Source of the DNA: Diplodia intermedia
Lineage: Eukaryota; Ascomycota; Dothideomycetes; Botryosphaeriales; Botryosphaeriaceae
Length of the DNA: 64,000 nt
Assembly (NCBI GenBank): GCA_021495925.1
Contig: JAKEKT010000004.1
Coordinates: 496,001 to 560,000 of the forward strand
Direction of reading: 5' to 3'
The notes beneath the pieces were generated by a model. It was not told the DNA's origin. It did not search any database and saw nothing but the letters and a program-made list of their open reading frames with translations. Positions 1 to 11,789 of this stretch are shown in pieces (within the stretch, counting starts at the first letter, position 1; the number at the start of each line of letters is the position of its first letter). Both the position numbers and the translations under genes were made by a program.

Positions 1-711
1 CCAGCCTTTGGAGAGTGGACACTTACCCGCCAGAGTTGACACCAACGGCACGCTCCGAAACAATGGCCAGCTCAGTAAGCTCCGTTTGGTCGACTTTCTC
101 CTCCCCGTTTGCCCGCATGACTGCGAGAGCACTAGCGCACACGAACGCGGCGCTGCTGGACAGACCACCGCCAGCCGGGACAGTGCCATCGAGCAGGATG
201 TCCATGCCCACCGATGCGAAGTCAGTCTTCCCCGTCTTCTTCGCCAAGAGTTTAGCCGCGCCACGCAGGCCGGACTTGAAGTAATTTGTCCATTCATGTG
301 CAGATGCGTCGATCGGAAGCTCTCCCTGCGCGGGGATCTCAAACTCGCGTGTGGGGAATTTCTCCGGGTTGACATTGGCGATGCGGACTCGCGGGGCCTC
401 GGATGCGGGACGGACAGCGACAGCGATGAGGACGTCGGCGGTCACAGCCATGGGCAGGACCTCGTAGAGCGAGTAGTCAATGTGCTACGCCTGTCAGCTC
501 ATATGATCCGGTGCTGGTGGGACCACGACGGCCTGCTGGCACGTACCTCGCCAATGATGTTCACGCGGCCGGGGCTGCGCGACACGAAATCGGCCTGCTT
601 GCCGTAGCTGTCCTTGAACGAGGCCAGGAGATGCTCCCAGCGCTTCTGTTGGCCGGAAACGGCATCTTCGGGATAGATGTCCTTCAGCGAGCTTGCGGTT
701 GGAACCTCCAT
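1..711 (-). CDS. GAL1: Galactokinase, 5' part (3' end lies outside the window)
   Basis: Phosphorylates galactose to galactose-1-phosphate in the cytosol, first step of the Leloir pathway. Exon 1 is 711-547 (55 codons), a 62-nt GT-AG intron spans 485-546, and exon 2 is 484-27, ending at a GTAAGT donor (26-21), so the gene continues off the left edge. Joining the exons creates the galactokinase signature GRVNIIGEHIDYS (about residues 48-60). The GHMP-kinase glycine/serine loop GGGLSSSAAF lies at about residues 160-168. The second exon stops within the NSGG segment normally followed by MDQ. The ATG at 711 is chosen because the family starts shortly before the signature and the upstream in-frame codons are unlike the family. 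The identity is clear; the C-terminal half cannot be judged. Confidence 0.93.
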
Positions 712-2979
712 GGCGTCGGCGGGGTAGTGGTGCGACTGACGGACGTCGAGGGTGACGCAAGCATATAAAGGCGACAAAGGCTGGGGTTGGCCGCGGGGCA
801 CAGGTTGTGGAGAGATTTGGGTGGAGCTGGGCCGTCGAAGCAACTGGGTGACATCAAATGGTTGCGGTGATGCTCACGAGCTCGCTTCCACGGCTGCCCC
901 GCCTTGCCCCGCCGCCGAGTCGCCGCGCTCGCTGCCATCCCGCCCCAACGGCTTGTTGACCCTTTCCGCCTCGCATCGCCGGCGGGCGCGCCAATAGCAA
1001 TGGGCGATCGTGCTGAGATCCGCATCGCCTGTTGCACAACGAAAAGCTCCGCGCACTCTGCTCAAACTGAAGCCCGTCGCCCACCTTCCGCTTTGGGCCA
1101 TGGTTCAGCCACAACGCGAGCAAACCCTTTGCCAATCGCATGATCGCGGAGACGCTCCGCAATGCGCGCGTCGACAGGTGAGCATGGAGCCACGGCTTCG
1201 CATTTTGCACGGGAGATGGCTCGGCCTGGGAGGTTTCCCGCTGGCAGATTGACGGCGGGAATGGACCCACACCCTGCAGGCATATCCTGGGGCAAGCCGG
1301 CTTTCTAGAGCGCGCGCAACGGCTCCCTGCGTGTTCCTGCAGGCTGCATGGGCTTGCTCTGCAATAAACGCTTGCAGCCGGATCGGTGGCAGCACCATCC
1401 AATCCAGCGCCAGCGATCGGCCGGCAGTGGCATAGTGTCGCTGATATCCAGCTACCCAATTCAGTGGTGGGGCCAAACGCATCATGACAGCTGCGCCCTG
1501 GAGTCAGCCAACGATGCATGCTGCAGCCGGTTGGCCTCTGGTTTGATTGCTGTATGCAAGGCCCTCTGCAGCAGGAACACGTGCTTCCGCGCCTGCAAGT
1601 TATCAGAGTCCGGAGCACGGGCTGGGAGGATGGGGACCGGAGACGCGGCAGCGAGCATGCAACGGATCGCGGCCTCCATGCAAGCAATTCTCAACCCGGA
1701 AGCTTGGCCGTGCAACGGCAAGCGGGGCGGCCACGTGCGTGACGCCGGAGGCCCCAGAAGCTCGGTTCTTCAGATGTTTGCGAGTACCACTGAAGGAAGC
1801 ACGGTGGCACTTGCATAGGTGAAGATGGAGTCTGACAGTGTTACCCACGACCGCTCCTTGCGGGCGAAGGAGGGCAAGTCGCATGACCTCTCGTGGCTCA
1901 GCCGCTACGAAAACCGGCCCATCAGCCAGACACGTCGTCGGGCGGAGGCGGCAAATCAGACCCGGCGCAGGCGGCGGCGAACGCGTGTAGGAGGACGTGT
2001 GGGTCCGTCAGCCCTACAGGGACAGCTGCGGCTCAAGGATGGTTCCATGGTCCTTCTTTTCGTTGGGCACCGGCTGCGGCTGATATATGGCTCGGGCGGT
2101 GAGAGGGCGCCTGGCGCAAGGCGCTTGAAGGCGTTGGCGTTGGCGTAGTGAAGGCGCGGAGTCCGCACCGCGTGGCGCGCGGTGGCCGAGGCAAACGCTG
2201 GCGGGGCGCAGGCAGACACGGTGAGCATGACGGGCTGGTTCGGGGATGTGGCGTGGGCCTGCAGGCGATGCGGAGAGCACAGCGGTGAGCTGCAAGTCGG
2301 GCACAGGCTGCTGCACCATGTCCCATGCCCATCCTTCGTCGCTTTCTCCATCACGGGCCCGCTCCCTTGGCCGCCCTCGATCGCCGCGCGCTTGCGGCTG
2401 AGTCAGCCGGGCGGGCCAACGAGGAAATTGCCTATAAACTCTGCATTGGGCGAATCTGTTGACCGCACTGCCCGGCTCTCCAATCCTGCGGACGTGCGAC
2501 TGTTCTGCCCCCATCTGCCGCCCGAGGCTCTGTCCGCCAGCGCTGCCCCCCAGTGACTCTTAACATGTGCACTGCAGACCCGACTGGCGCACAAGGCTCC
2601 AGCGCTCTCCCAGCCGTCCGCGCAGCCGCATCCAGCTGAGCGGCGAGTCCGACGAGCTGGGCGGGGTGGATCCGGGCAGCTTCCTCGTGCATGCGCCTGC
2701 GCCTGCTGCATCGCGGTGGTGGCGAGCCTAGGAAGACGGAGGCACAACGCACGAAGAAAATTGGCAGCCGCGACCTCGAGGTAAGATGCCCGATTAAGCA
2801 ATTTGTCTTCACCGGCGCAACCAGCGGCCGTCGCAACCAGCTTTTCAAGCCACGACACCACAAAACCCCCCTCCTCCCCGCGCCCGGCCCTCCCAAGCCT
2901 CCCCGCGCCCTGCGACCTCTCTCCAGTCTCTGCGCCCTGCTCGATGCGAAGCTCACTCGCCTCTAGTGCCCACCGCGCC
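712..2979. other. Intergenic region upstream of galactokinase and the ABC transporter
   Basis: This 2.3-kb stretch separates two divergent genes and so holds both promoters. Several overlapping GC-rich open frames of 60-280 codons occur on both strands, but none shows a recognisable domain, splice pattern or consistent composition, so I read them as chance. A TATA-like TTTATATG reads on the minus strand near 762-770, about 50 nt upstream of the galactokinase ATG. No tRNA or repeat was recognised. Confidence 0.5.
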
Positions 2980-5880
2980 ATGGACGCGCTCTCCCATAGC
3001 CCGCGCGCCCTGCGCCTGCTCCATCAATCCACTCCCGCGTTGATCGCCCTATGCTTCTGCGTCGGCGTCACTCTCGAAGTCGCCTTCCGCCTCCCCCCAA
3101 AGCCACGGCCAGCCCAGAAACCATGGCGGACAGCGGCCGTCTACCTCTCGTGGCTCCTCATCTTCACCTATGCGAGTGAGCTCGCGCTCTTTGTCACTCG
3201 TTCCCTCGTCGACCGCGGCTGGTGGGCCCCTCAGGACAGCGTTGTCTTCGCTGTCTCCTCCGTCCTGCTCTGGGGCATCACGACCCTGATCCTGGCCGAC
3301 TCGGAGTCTCCCCGGTGGACGCCTTACGTCGCTTCTTGGGTCCTCGGCCTGACCATGGAGATTGCCATGTGTGCGCTCTCTGTCTCTGTTTACCCCGATC
3401 CGGATCGCTTTACCGGCGCCCAATGCGCTGTTATGATCGCCCGCTTGGTCGTTTTTGCCCTATTGGCCCTTGTCGGCGTCGCCCTCTTGGTGCCCCCAAA
3501 GGACGAGAAAGAGCAGGGTCCCGACGAAGAACGCCAGTCACTACTCACGGCCTCTCCTGCCGAGAGCCAGCCCAGCATAACGTACGGGTCCATCGCAGAG
3601 GATGCGAAAGAGGGTGGTTCGGAGAGCGAGGATGACGAGAAGGAAGTCAAAGAGCGCCAGCGCCAGCGCCTGCTGGACGCCGGCGGCTGGTGGGCTTACC
3701 TCAAAAGCTTCTTCATCCTCTTTCCCATCATTTGGCCTTCGCGAAACCGAAAGATCCAGCTTTACCTGTTTGTCATGGTTCTCTGCACGCTGACGGAGCG
3801 AGTTTTCAACGTGCTCATTCCGCGGCAAGTGGGCATCATAACAAATCAGCTAGCAGAAGACTGGGACACGGGGCGAATTCCCCTTCGAGCAATCCTCATC
3901 TGGATTGGCCTACAGTTACTGAATTCCAGAGTCGGCATTGACAGCATCTTCTCGATGCTCTCAACAGTTGTGGAGCAGTTTTCCTCAGCACAGCTCACCA
4001 AAGCTGCTTTCAAGCACGTCATGGGCCTTTCGATGAATTTCCACACGGAGAAGAACTCAGGAGAGCTGTTGAAGGCTGTTGAGCAGGGTCACTCGATCAC
4101 GGCTATTTTGGAATACATCTTCTTCGAAACCATTCCTCTCATCATGGATCTCGTCGCCGCTTTTGTCTACCTTTCCAATCTTTTCGACGAGTATCTGGCC
4201 CTGACTGTGGTGGCTCTTGCCGTTACCTACCTGTACTCCACAATACGACTCACCGCCTACAATAGAGAACGACGCAGGGTTTTCATTGACAAGTACATGA
4301 AGGAGAACTCGATCATGTACGAATCGGTGAGCAATTGGCAAACAGTGGCTTACTTCAACCGTGGGGCGTATGAGCAGACGCGGCTCAACGATGCTGTGCA
4401 TGAACACAGTGATTCTTTCGTCAAGTACAGCTTCACATACAATCTGATCTTCGCGACTCAGGCCTTGATCACGTCCACAGGTCTCCTGGCCGCCAGTCTT
4501 ATTGCTGCATATCGCATTTCCCAGGGTACTGCCAGCGTTGGAAGCTTCGTCACCCTCGTGCAATACTGGGGAACTCTGTCTTACCCGCTTTCGAACCTCG
4601 CTCACTCATATAGCCGACTGTCGTCTGATCTCATCGATGCCGAACGGATGCTCCAACTCTTCCTCACCAAGAGCAGCATCACCGAAAGACCCAACGCTCC
4701 TGATCTCAAAGTGGCAGGAGGCCACGTGGAATATGACGAGGTCGGTTTCGCTTACGACCCACGCAAACCAACACTGGATGGGATTAGTTTCGAGGCCAAA
4801 CCTGGACAGACAATAGCACTTGTCGGCGAGACGGGCAGTGGCAAATCCACAGTCTTGAAGCTACTACTTCGGTTCTATGACGTGACAAGCGGCAGTATCA
4901 GGATCGACGGACAGGATCTCCGCGACGTCACGCTTGACAGCTTGCGTGAGGTGGTTGGCGTCGTCCCGCAAGACCCGTCAATGTTCAACATGTCCATCAT
5001 GGAGAATATCCGCTATGCACGCCTGGATGCTTCCGACGAGGAAGTGTATACAGCCTGCCGCGCTGCCGCCGTACATGACAAGATTGTTAGCTTCCCGGAT
5101 GGATACAAATCCAAGGTTGGCGAGCGGGGTGTCAAGCTCTCTGGAGGAGAGTTGCAGCGCGTCGCCATTGCTCGCGTCCTTCTCAAAAACCCGCAGCTGG
5201 TTCTCCTCGATGAAGCAACCTCCGCCGTGGATTCAGCCACGGAGATACAGATCCAAGAAGCTTTCCGAAAGCTCAGCAAAGGCCGGACGACATTCGTGGT
5301 CGCCCATCGTCTTTCCACCATCATGGATGCAGACTTGATCCTTGTTCTCGAAAACGGCAAGATCATAGAACGAGGAACTCAGGAAGAGCTTTTGCAGCAG
5401 GGTGGGAAATACGTGGACTTGTGGACGAAGCAGACTTCGAGAAGGACAGAGAGTACCGCGAAGAACTCGATAAACAGCTCGGACTCTCTGATTGATGATG
5501 TCCACCAAGACCTGACGGGTACGGTCAGTCTACTGGAGCAGCTGGATGGCCAAGGCGATGATGGAGGCGCTAAATGTTGCAGCAACCTGCATGCTAAGTT
5601 GGCAAAGAAACTCAAGATAAGCAGTGTGGGTGCCAGTGATGAAGAGATGGATGAGCTAGAAGAAGAAACCCCTGGGGATTTGAGCTTGATCTCTCCAAGA
5701 CCAACGTACGGCGAGCAGGATGGAAAAGCATATCTGCCGGCCGACCGGAACAAACAACACGGGCAAGACGACAGACCAGACCCAGTCGAAAGCAGAGATG
5801 GGTGTGATGGTCGAGCAGAGTCCGAGACGGCGTATACTTCTGGTGATGAGGAGCCGCAAAGCGGCAGAAGCAAGAAGTGA
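2980..5880 (+). CDS. hmt1: Hmt1-type vacuolar half ABC transporter
   Basis: ABCB-type half transporter of the heavy-metal-tolerance (Hmt1/ABCB6) group, whose members move thiol-metal or phytochelatin conjugates across the vacuolar membrane. It is 966 aa without introns. An N-terminal hydrophobic extension of about five segments (residues 15-180) precedes the core, as in Hmt1. A charged loop follows, then the six-helix transporter domain (about 250-560) and the nucleotide-binding domain. Walker A GETGSGKST has K622, the signature LSGGE is at 721-725 and the Walker B acid pair D744/E745 sits in LLDEATS. The last ~120 residues form a hydrophilic, acidic tail not needed for the core fold. The frame is open further upstream, but the ATG at 2980 lies in a good context (CGCCATGG), and the preceding codons are Ser/Pro-rich and unlike the family. 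Confidence 0.88.
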   Translation: MDALSHSPRALRLLHQSTPALIALCFCVGVTLEVAFRLPPKPRPAQKPWRTAAVYLSWLLIFTYASELALFVTRSLVDRGWWAPQDSVVFAVSSVLLWGITTLILADSESPRWTPYVASWVLGLTMEIAMCALSVSVYPDPDRFTGAQCAVMIARLVVFALLALVGVALLVPPKDEKEQGPDEERQSLLTASPAESQPSITYGSIAEDAKEGGSESEDDEKEVKERQRQRLLDAGGWWAYLKSFFILFPIIWPSRNRKIQLYLFVMVLCTLTERVFNVLIPRQVGIITNQLAEDWDTGRIPLRAILIWIGLQLLNSRVGIDSIFSMLSTVVEQFSSAQLTKAAFKHVMGLSMNFHTEKNSGELLKAVEQGHSITAILEYIFFETIPLIMDLVAAFVYLSNLFDEYLALTVVALAVTYLYSTIRLTAYNRERRRVFIDKYMKENSIMYESVSNWQTVAYFNRGAYEQTRLNDAVHEHSDSFVKYSFTYNLIFATQALITSTGLLAASLIAAYRISQGTASVGSFVTLVQYWGTLSYPLSNLAHSYSRLSSDLIDAERMLQLFLTKSSITERPNAPDLKVAGGHVEYDEVGFAYDPRKPTLDGISFEAKPGQTIALVGETGSGKSTVLKLLLRFYDVTSGSIRIDGQDLRDVTLDSLREVVGVVPQDPSMFNMSIMENIRYARLDASDEEVYTACRAAAVHDKIVSFPDGYKSKVGERGVKLSGGELQRVAIARVLLKNPQLVLLDEATSAVDSATEIQIQEAFRKLSKGRTTFVVAHRLSTIMDADLILVLENGKIIERGTQEELLQQGGKYVDLWTKQTSRRTESTAKNSINSSDSLIDDVHQDLTGTVSLLEQLDGQGDDGGAKCCSNLHAKLAKKLKISSVGASDEEMDELEEETPGDLSLISPRPTYGEQDGKAYLPADRNKQHGQDDRPDPVESRDGCDGRAESETAYTSGDEEPQSGRSKK

Positions 5881-7930
5881 AAGCAGACAGGCCAGCATCC
5901 GGACACCCGTCATTTGGTCATTCTCCATGGCTGCGTCTCAGCATCCTATCAGCTTCCGACCAAGTATTCCTACACCTTGACGAGACACGATCTCCCGAGC
6001 CCTTGTAAGGTCCGCGGCATTTCTACAATGTCTTCCTCAAACAATTACATGTGTTCTACAATAGGCAAGAAATGCCTGAGCACGTCCCCGGGATCACGGT
6101 TCTCGTACTTCCCGTTTACGAACCCTCATGCTCTTTTCCGGCACTTCATCAGGCGCAGGCGGCACTATCATTCCATAAGAGTCATCCCATAACAGCTTAG
6201 GTTGTAGATTCTTCGGGTCGGAAACAGGCGCAGGCGGCAATTGTGGCTGTTCTCCAAGATACTCTCGGTTTCATTTTGCTTTCGGCATTGCTCTTTTCTG
6301 GATACCTTGATGCATTGGTGCTCACATGGGTGAACGAGTGATTGTTTTTTTTTTTTTTCGGCTGCGAGTTGTGTTATTTCTCCGGTTTCTGTTCTGTCTG
6401 CCTGTTTTACCTCAGTGCTTGGTGATTTGTCCTGTGCAGTACTGACACTCATCCTTATTTGGGATTTCGGCATGTCCATAACGAAGCTTTTCGGATAGAG
6501 GTTTACGACCTGTCAGCTCCGCGGAGGAACAGGAAGGGGGGAATGACGATGCAAAGAGGGGTAGCAAAGTGTGCATATGTATCGAGCGGCAGCGGTATGC
6601 AAATTGTGCATTACCATAGCGATAGGAACAGTATGCAATAGCGATCAAACTTGGAAATCAATTGACAATTCACTCCAGCACAAGTGCAATGGTAGTAAGC
6701 CTCATCCATACAGCATATTAGGGGTAGCCTTCTACAATTACTCTTCTTAGCGACGTTACCCATACTCACACGTAAACAGTTATAAACTCTACATTTAGCC
6801 GTGGATAGTTCTACGCTTGCGCAGTCAATTGTAGCGAACTTCACACCCTTCAAGTCACGTCAACACCATTTAAATTATCCCTGGCTCTGTCTTTCAACTA
6901 CTTTCATTTTGTTTATCTATATCCCTATTCACTGCCGCTTCCATCTCAATTTGACGACTTCATCGTTGCCATCCTGCCTTCCTTCCAGAAAGAAAAAAAA
7001 AAGAAAGAACCCGTGGCAACGCTCTGCGCGGTTCGCTACTTCTGATCGTCTAACCCATTTATTTCCCACTTTCATTCATCACCTCGACCGAAGGATAAAA
7101 AATTCGTAAAGGACAGACTTTTGCCTCGTTTCGAGCAAGACAAGAAGAAATCTTTCCGATCCCACTCAATAATAAAAACTCCTCGGAAGGCTCGATCGAT
7201 CTGGTTGGGGGAATTGAACACACAGAAAGAAAAAGCAAAGAGAAGAACGAACCGCTAAAGTACTGTGCCAGAGGAATGAATTGAGGGCTGGAAATTTCGG
7301 GAGGAGACCAATTGGAGCCGCACATCAAAGATGAACCAACCAGCCTTTTCGTGTCCAAAACCTCTGGAGGAAGCAAGATGTTACCGAGGTAATCGGTGCG
7401 GTACACCAAGATTCAAGACTCGAGACCAGTGCTCTAAATGTGCGGCTTTGTCGGTCGAAAGCAATTGAAATTTCCCCCGTAGCACAAGAAGAAAGAAATA
7501 GGATCCAAGGGATGGAGGAGGCAAGGGGTATTAAGGAGATCCTCAAAGCAGTCGAGATGAATGCCAGTGCAGTGCCATGCTGTGCAAAAGCAGAAGAATC
7601 GAAATTGGAAGTCCCATCATAAGGACAAGCACGTCTAGAGGCCGGAAGTTTCGTCGAAAAATTAGCGCGAGATGAGGCGAACCAACGCGCCGGTGACGCG
7701 TAGGCGACCATCGTGTCTGAAACACATCCCCTCGTTCGTAGGACCGATCAAGTTCGGCAGAGGCGACCAAACCCCAAAGCGTGCTGCCATGTCGTGGCGT
7801 CGAGATGCTCAAAGAATTGTTGAAGCGGAATTGTGCCTTGGAACGGTCTCCTATGCAAAGCTTGTGGCGCGGTGACGATACGCTCGAACTCGCCTTGTTC
7901 TAATCCTCGCTCGTCCCCATCATCTAGACT
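5881..7930. other. Intergenic region between two converging genes
   Basis: About 2 kb, visibly more AT-rich than the flanking coding sequence. It must hold the 3' ends of the ABC transporter and of the minus-strand gene ending at 7931. It contains a run of 14 T (6345-6358) and a short direct repeat (6150-6164 and 6225-6239). Open frames up to 128 codons occur but show no family features. No tRNA was recognised. Confidence 0.5.
6150..6239. repeat. 15-nt direct repeat, two copies 75 nt apart
   Basis: The string caggcgcaggcggca occurs at 6150-6164 and again at 6225-6239 in otherwise AT-rich intergenic DNA. Both copies are exact. No gene or mobile element is associated with them, and they may be chance or a small duplication. 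Confidence 0.55.
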
Positions 7931-9523
7931 TCAACCGGTAGAAGGCGTTGCAGCACGTGCCGAACTCCTCGTTCTCTTCACACTTGCAGCTTCAAGCGAC
8001 TCGCCTTCTCTCTTCGTTCCCGACACCGATCGAGCTCCCACCTTGGTACGACGCCATTGATCGAAGGGGCTGCGCTTAGTTGGCTTTGTCATTGGCGCGA
8101 ACACGGGTGGCTTCGGCTCCTGATGGCCGTTTAGTGCAGAGTCAGACGGACCAGCCTCATGATCGATGGGGTCCTCCGGTAGTTCAACGTTCGCATCCTT
8201 CTTTGCCGATGCGCGCGTGGTCCGAGACGGCGGAGGCGTGACTGGTTCGAAGAAGCGTTGCGTGGCGGGCGTAGTTGTGTTCGCAGCTGTCTTGGCTGTG
8301 CTCTCTGGATCAGGCTCGGGCGTGACGTCCCTCACTTCGGCAGGAGCAGAGCGCGGAGCACGAGCCTTGTGAGCACGCTTGCGAGGAGTGGCGAGTTGAA
8401 CCGAAGCATCGACGTCGGTAGATTCTTCTTCGGCAGCCTTAGCAGCAGCACTCTCGCGAGCACGCTTCTGCTCCTCGGTAGGGAAGAGAAGGCGCGGCTG
8501 GATGGAGGAACGAGTCACGCGACGGTGGGCCGTCGAGCTGACGGCGCGCGATCCGACAGCGCGGCGAGTAGGGCTGCCAACTAGACCGTCGGAGTCTGAA
8601 CCACTGTCATCAGAGCCCTCTTTGAATTCGGTGAAGATCTTCTTTCCGCGGCTTCAAATCATTAGCTCGTACATTTGTAGAGTGGGTAACACGACTTACA
8701 AAACTGAAACAAAGCCTTCGCCGTTGCGGGCCCTACGATCCATGTCTTCGTCCTCCTTGGACAGGTGGCGCTTGGCAGCGCGAGGTGAGACGCTCGGGCC
8801 CGCAAGAGGTGCATCATTCTCGTCGGGCTTCTTGGTGATGAAAGGGTTGTCCTCCTCTTCGTCAAAGCTTGGAACGCGCTCACGGAAGTCAGTGTAGATC
8901 TCGATCTTCTCGTGAGCACCATCGTCACACTCGTCCATGAAGCTGGGCAAAGTGAAGGTGGTGTGCTTTTTGTTCTTGCGGTTCTTGCGAGGAGACGGCA
9001 TGGCGTCATCGATGTTGGCGGGGCGATCGTGAAAGAGGATGCGCGCGGTCTGTGCAAACGCAGAAAAAGGCCTCGCCTTATCCTTCTTGCTGGGGGTCTT
9101 GGAGGGAGTGGGAAGAACACCACCCAGAGAATCCCTGGAGCTAGTGACGAATGGGTCCGAGTCGGTGTCGGAGTTCAGAACGTGGTCATCGAACATGACT
9201 CTGTGTGCGCTTTTCTTGGCACTGGGACGCTTCTGAGGTGATGAGGAAGGTGAGGCCGGTGGCGAGGTCGCGAAGCTAGAGGCAGGCGCCAGCATATCGC
9301 TGGTTCCGACCGGAGTGAAGGCGCGAGCGGAGCGGGGTGCCGGGCGCTTCTTGGAAACGTCCAGTCCTTGCGGCACCTGGCTGATGCCATGTCTCGAGCG
9401 CTGTGCAGCGACGCGGCTGGAGCGACGCGGCGGCGAGTAGGGTTCCCAATCATCGTAGCGAGATCCAAGGTACGGCGCAGGAGGCGTGTGGATGCGCTCC
9501 GGCGGCGGAGGCGTGGAAGCCAT
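7931..9523 (-). CDS. Unknown nuclear-type protein rich in S/T-P sites
   Basis: Two exons (9523-8700 and 8651-7931) flank a 48-nt intron (GTAAGT donor, AAG acceptor), giving 514 aa with the frame kept. I do not recognise the family. The protein is basic and low in complexity, with more than a dozen Ser-Pro or Thr-Pro sites (for example LPTPSKTPSK, FFEPVTPPPS, KRSPFDQWRR) and many KR-rich patches, which suggests a nuclear protein phosphorylated by proline-directed kinases. A more ordered patch in the middle (TDFRERVPSFDEEEDNPF) and the FDQWRR box near the C-terminus look like short conserved motifs. It is divergent from DUO1 over about 520 bp, so a cell-cycle role is a reasonable guess but unproven. 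Confidence 0.75.
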
Positions 9524-10042
9524 GGTGGTCGGTGGATAACAATGGTGTTGCAGGGTCGTCGGATGAGGTGCGGGCGGAATTTAGACGAATGCGGCGACGC
9601 GCAGCGGGAGCGGGATGGGTGTGGTGAGTGAGAACAGAGCAGGCGCTCGGCGGGACACTAGCAATTGGGCGGGCGTCCAGGGTTCTTGTGCGATCAAGCA
9701 GGCGCGGGGGCCAGGGCGAGGATGAAGGTGGTGGTGTTGCGGCAAGGGCGGGTGGTGGTGGTGAAGTGAGGAGGGAGGTGCCAGGGCTGAGGTCGCGGCT
9801 CGTCACCGGGACAAAGTGGCTGGGCGGTGCGCGTGAGGCTGGACGCGCCAATTTGGCCGCCGTGGGCGCGCCAAGCCCGCGCACGGCCGGTCCCCACGCG
9901 TACGTGTAAGTCGAAAACAGTCAACAACGCGCAACCGGCCAGCCATATCGCCAGCACCGCCCGGCCCAGGCAGCGAGGAACAGCACACACTGCAGCAAGC
10001 ACAGTCCGCCCTGCGTCGTCTGGCTCCACCCCACTGCCCCTG
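9524..10042. promoter_or_regulatory. Shared divergent promoter region of the S/T-P protein and DUO1
   Basis: The 519 bp between two divergent start codons must carry both promoters. It is GC-rich, with no clear TATA box on either side. No conserved operator was identified. Confidence 0.5.
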
Positions 10043-10836
10043 ATGGCCTCTCCTTCTGCCGACGACCTGCAGCTCTCCGATCCCGAGATCGATTTCGACT
10101 CGCCTGTTCCCGCAAGGCAGCCTCCTCTCGAAGACGCCGGTGCATCGCCCTCTGCCTCGCCTGGCAGATCGCGCCCTCAGCGCGCCGAGTCGCGCTACAC
10201 CTCCGAGGAGGCCCGCGATGAGGCTCTGCGGCGCGAGTTAGATCAGGTGCGGGGCGTGAACAAGGTCATTGAAAATGTCATTGAGAGTCTGGAGAAGGCC
10301 AAAAACAACATGCAGGTCAGTCTCGTTCACATGCCATCTCATTGCACCTATTTACCGACACCGCCCTCTCGCAGACCGTCAACCATACCGTCAATTCCGC
10401 TTCCACGCTGTTGCAAACGTGGACCAGGATCCTCTCCGCAACCGAGCACAACCAACGTCTCATTCTCGATCCCAATTGGCAAGGTGCTACCCAAGATCTG
10501 GCCGAGATCGAGGCAGATACAATTGCACAGCGGCAGGCAATGGAGCGCCGCGAGCGCGAGGAGCAAGCACGCCGTGAAGCAGCTGCTCGCAGGGCTGAAG
10601 ACGACGAGCGCAAGAGGGCCGAAGCCGCCAGCCGGCCAAGCAGCGCTGCGGGCACGAGGGGGCGGAGGGGTGGATTGCGGGGAAGAGGCTCTGCCAGTTC
10701 CGCCAGTACTGGTCGGACCACCCCCGGGGGCTACGTCGGTGTTGGTGGGCAGAGAGGTGTAGGCAGAGGGCCCGCCGGTGGACGGACTGCGAGCGGCATC
10801 GGCCGGGGCGGCCTGAGAGGGAGAGGACGCGGTTGA
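10043..10836 (+). CDS. DUO1: DASH complex subunit Duo1
   Basis: Component of the fungal outer-kinetochore DASH/Dam1 ring, which couples chromosomes to dynamic spindle microtubules. Exons 10043-10315 and 10375-10836 flank a 59-nt intron (GTCAGT donor, GCAG acceptor), giving 244 aa, within the usual family size. The conserved Duo1 helical core spans the splice junction (about residues 62-135). It contains NKVIENVIESLEKAKNNM before the junction and a Thr-Val-Asn-rich stretch ending in LLQTWTRILSATEHNQRL after it. A charged Glu/Arg coiled coil follows, then a C-terminal Gly-Arg-rich tail (about 195-244). The RGG-like tail is basic and could contact the acidic microtubule surface, which is inference. 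Confidence 0.9.
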
Positions 10837-11789
10837 ACGTCATGGAAAGCGAAATAGAGCACGATTTGCAGCATGGATTGGCGACATGATACCCCAGGGC
10901 TTTTGCTTTCTCGCACATAGAACACATTACGTATTCCCAAAATGGAAAAAAAGGCAATGTTGCCTGTCAAATTGCTATGTATCACAAGAACAAATGAATG
11001 CGTTACCCAATCGGGTAAGACAGCCCGCGCAACGCCGTTGCGTGGGTCGGGTGGCACTGTGGCCATTGCCCGTTTCTGAAGACCCCGCATACGTCATAGC
11101 CCTAGCTAGGTACATCTGCCAAGGTCATCTCATATCCAAGATCCCGGATAACTGTCTGTGCCCCCAACGGGCAATGAGCTCGCCGTACGGAGTATTCCCC
11201 GCAGCATCAAACGTCTACGAGGAATCTTTCGGAACACATTGTCGTCTCTGTGGGGCAGGCTGCAGAGGACATGCGCGTGCTCTGACTCGGCGGCAGAGGA
11301 ATTGGGACGCTTGTGGTTCAACGGCCGGGCCTGGTCCTCCTCCTTCCCACGGAGAATTTTGTAGTGGCAGATCTCGATAAGCTCGAGCATTCACTCGCTC
11401 TTTCCCGCCCCCGCCCCGCCCCCGCCTCGCCTCGCCTCCCAACGAACGGGTAGAATCCGCGCATGTGGGTGGCTGCAACGGTCCCCGTGCGCTGCAGTCC
11501 ATGCCATTCCTCAAACCTGCCATCGCCGTCCTTGATAGTTGCGCCGCCTTTTTCAGTACGACCGCAAATTTTCGTTGTGCATTGGTGTCCTTGAATGAGT
11601 GTATATACTGCGTGAGGTTTTGAGTGACATTTATCCACAGTCGTTTTCTTTCTCCGCCACAGCCAGCTGTCATAAAAGCGTCGGGCCTATTCCCTTCGGT
11701 CCGAGCTGCTGCTACAGAACGGCATACACAGTACCAGTATCGCAGCGACGGTTCCACGGACAAATGTTGCGAATTGTCCAGGTCAAAGC
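10837..11789. other. Intergenic region between converging DUO1 and beta-mannosidase
   Basis: About 950 bp between two 3' ends, presumably containing both 3' UTRs. A C-rich, G-poor tract lies near 11400-11440. Antisense open frames up to 208 codons (for example 11215-11841) overlap the mannosidase 3' end and show no family features. No RNA gene was recognised. Confidence 0.5.

Noticed and set aside
712..2148. Several long open frames in the galactokinase upstream region
   Set aside because: Heavily overlapping on both strands, without domains. Expected by chance in GC-rich DNA.
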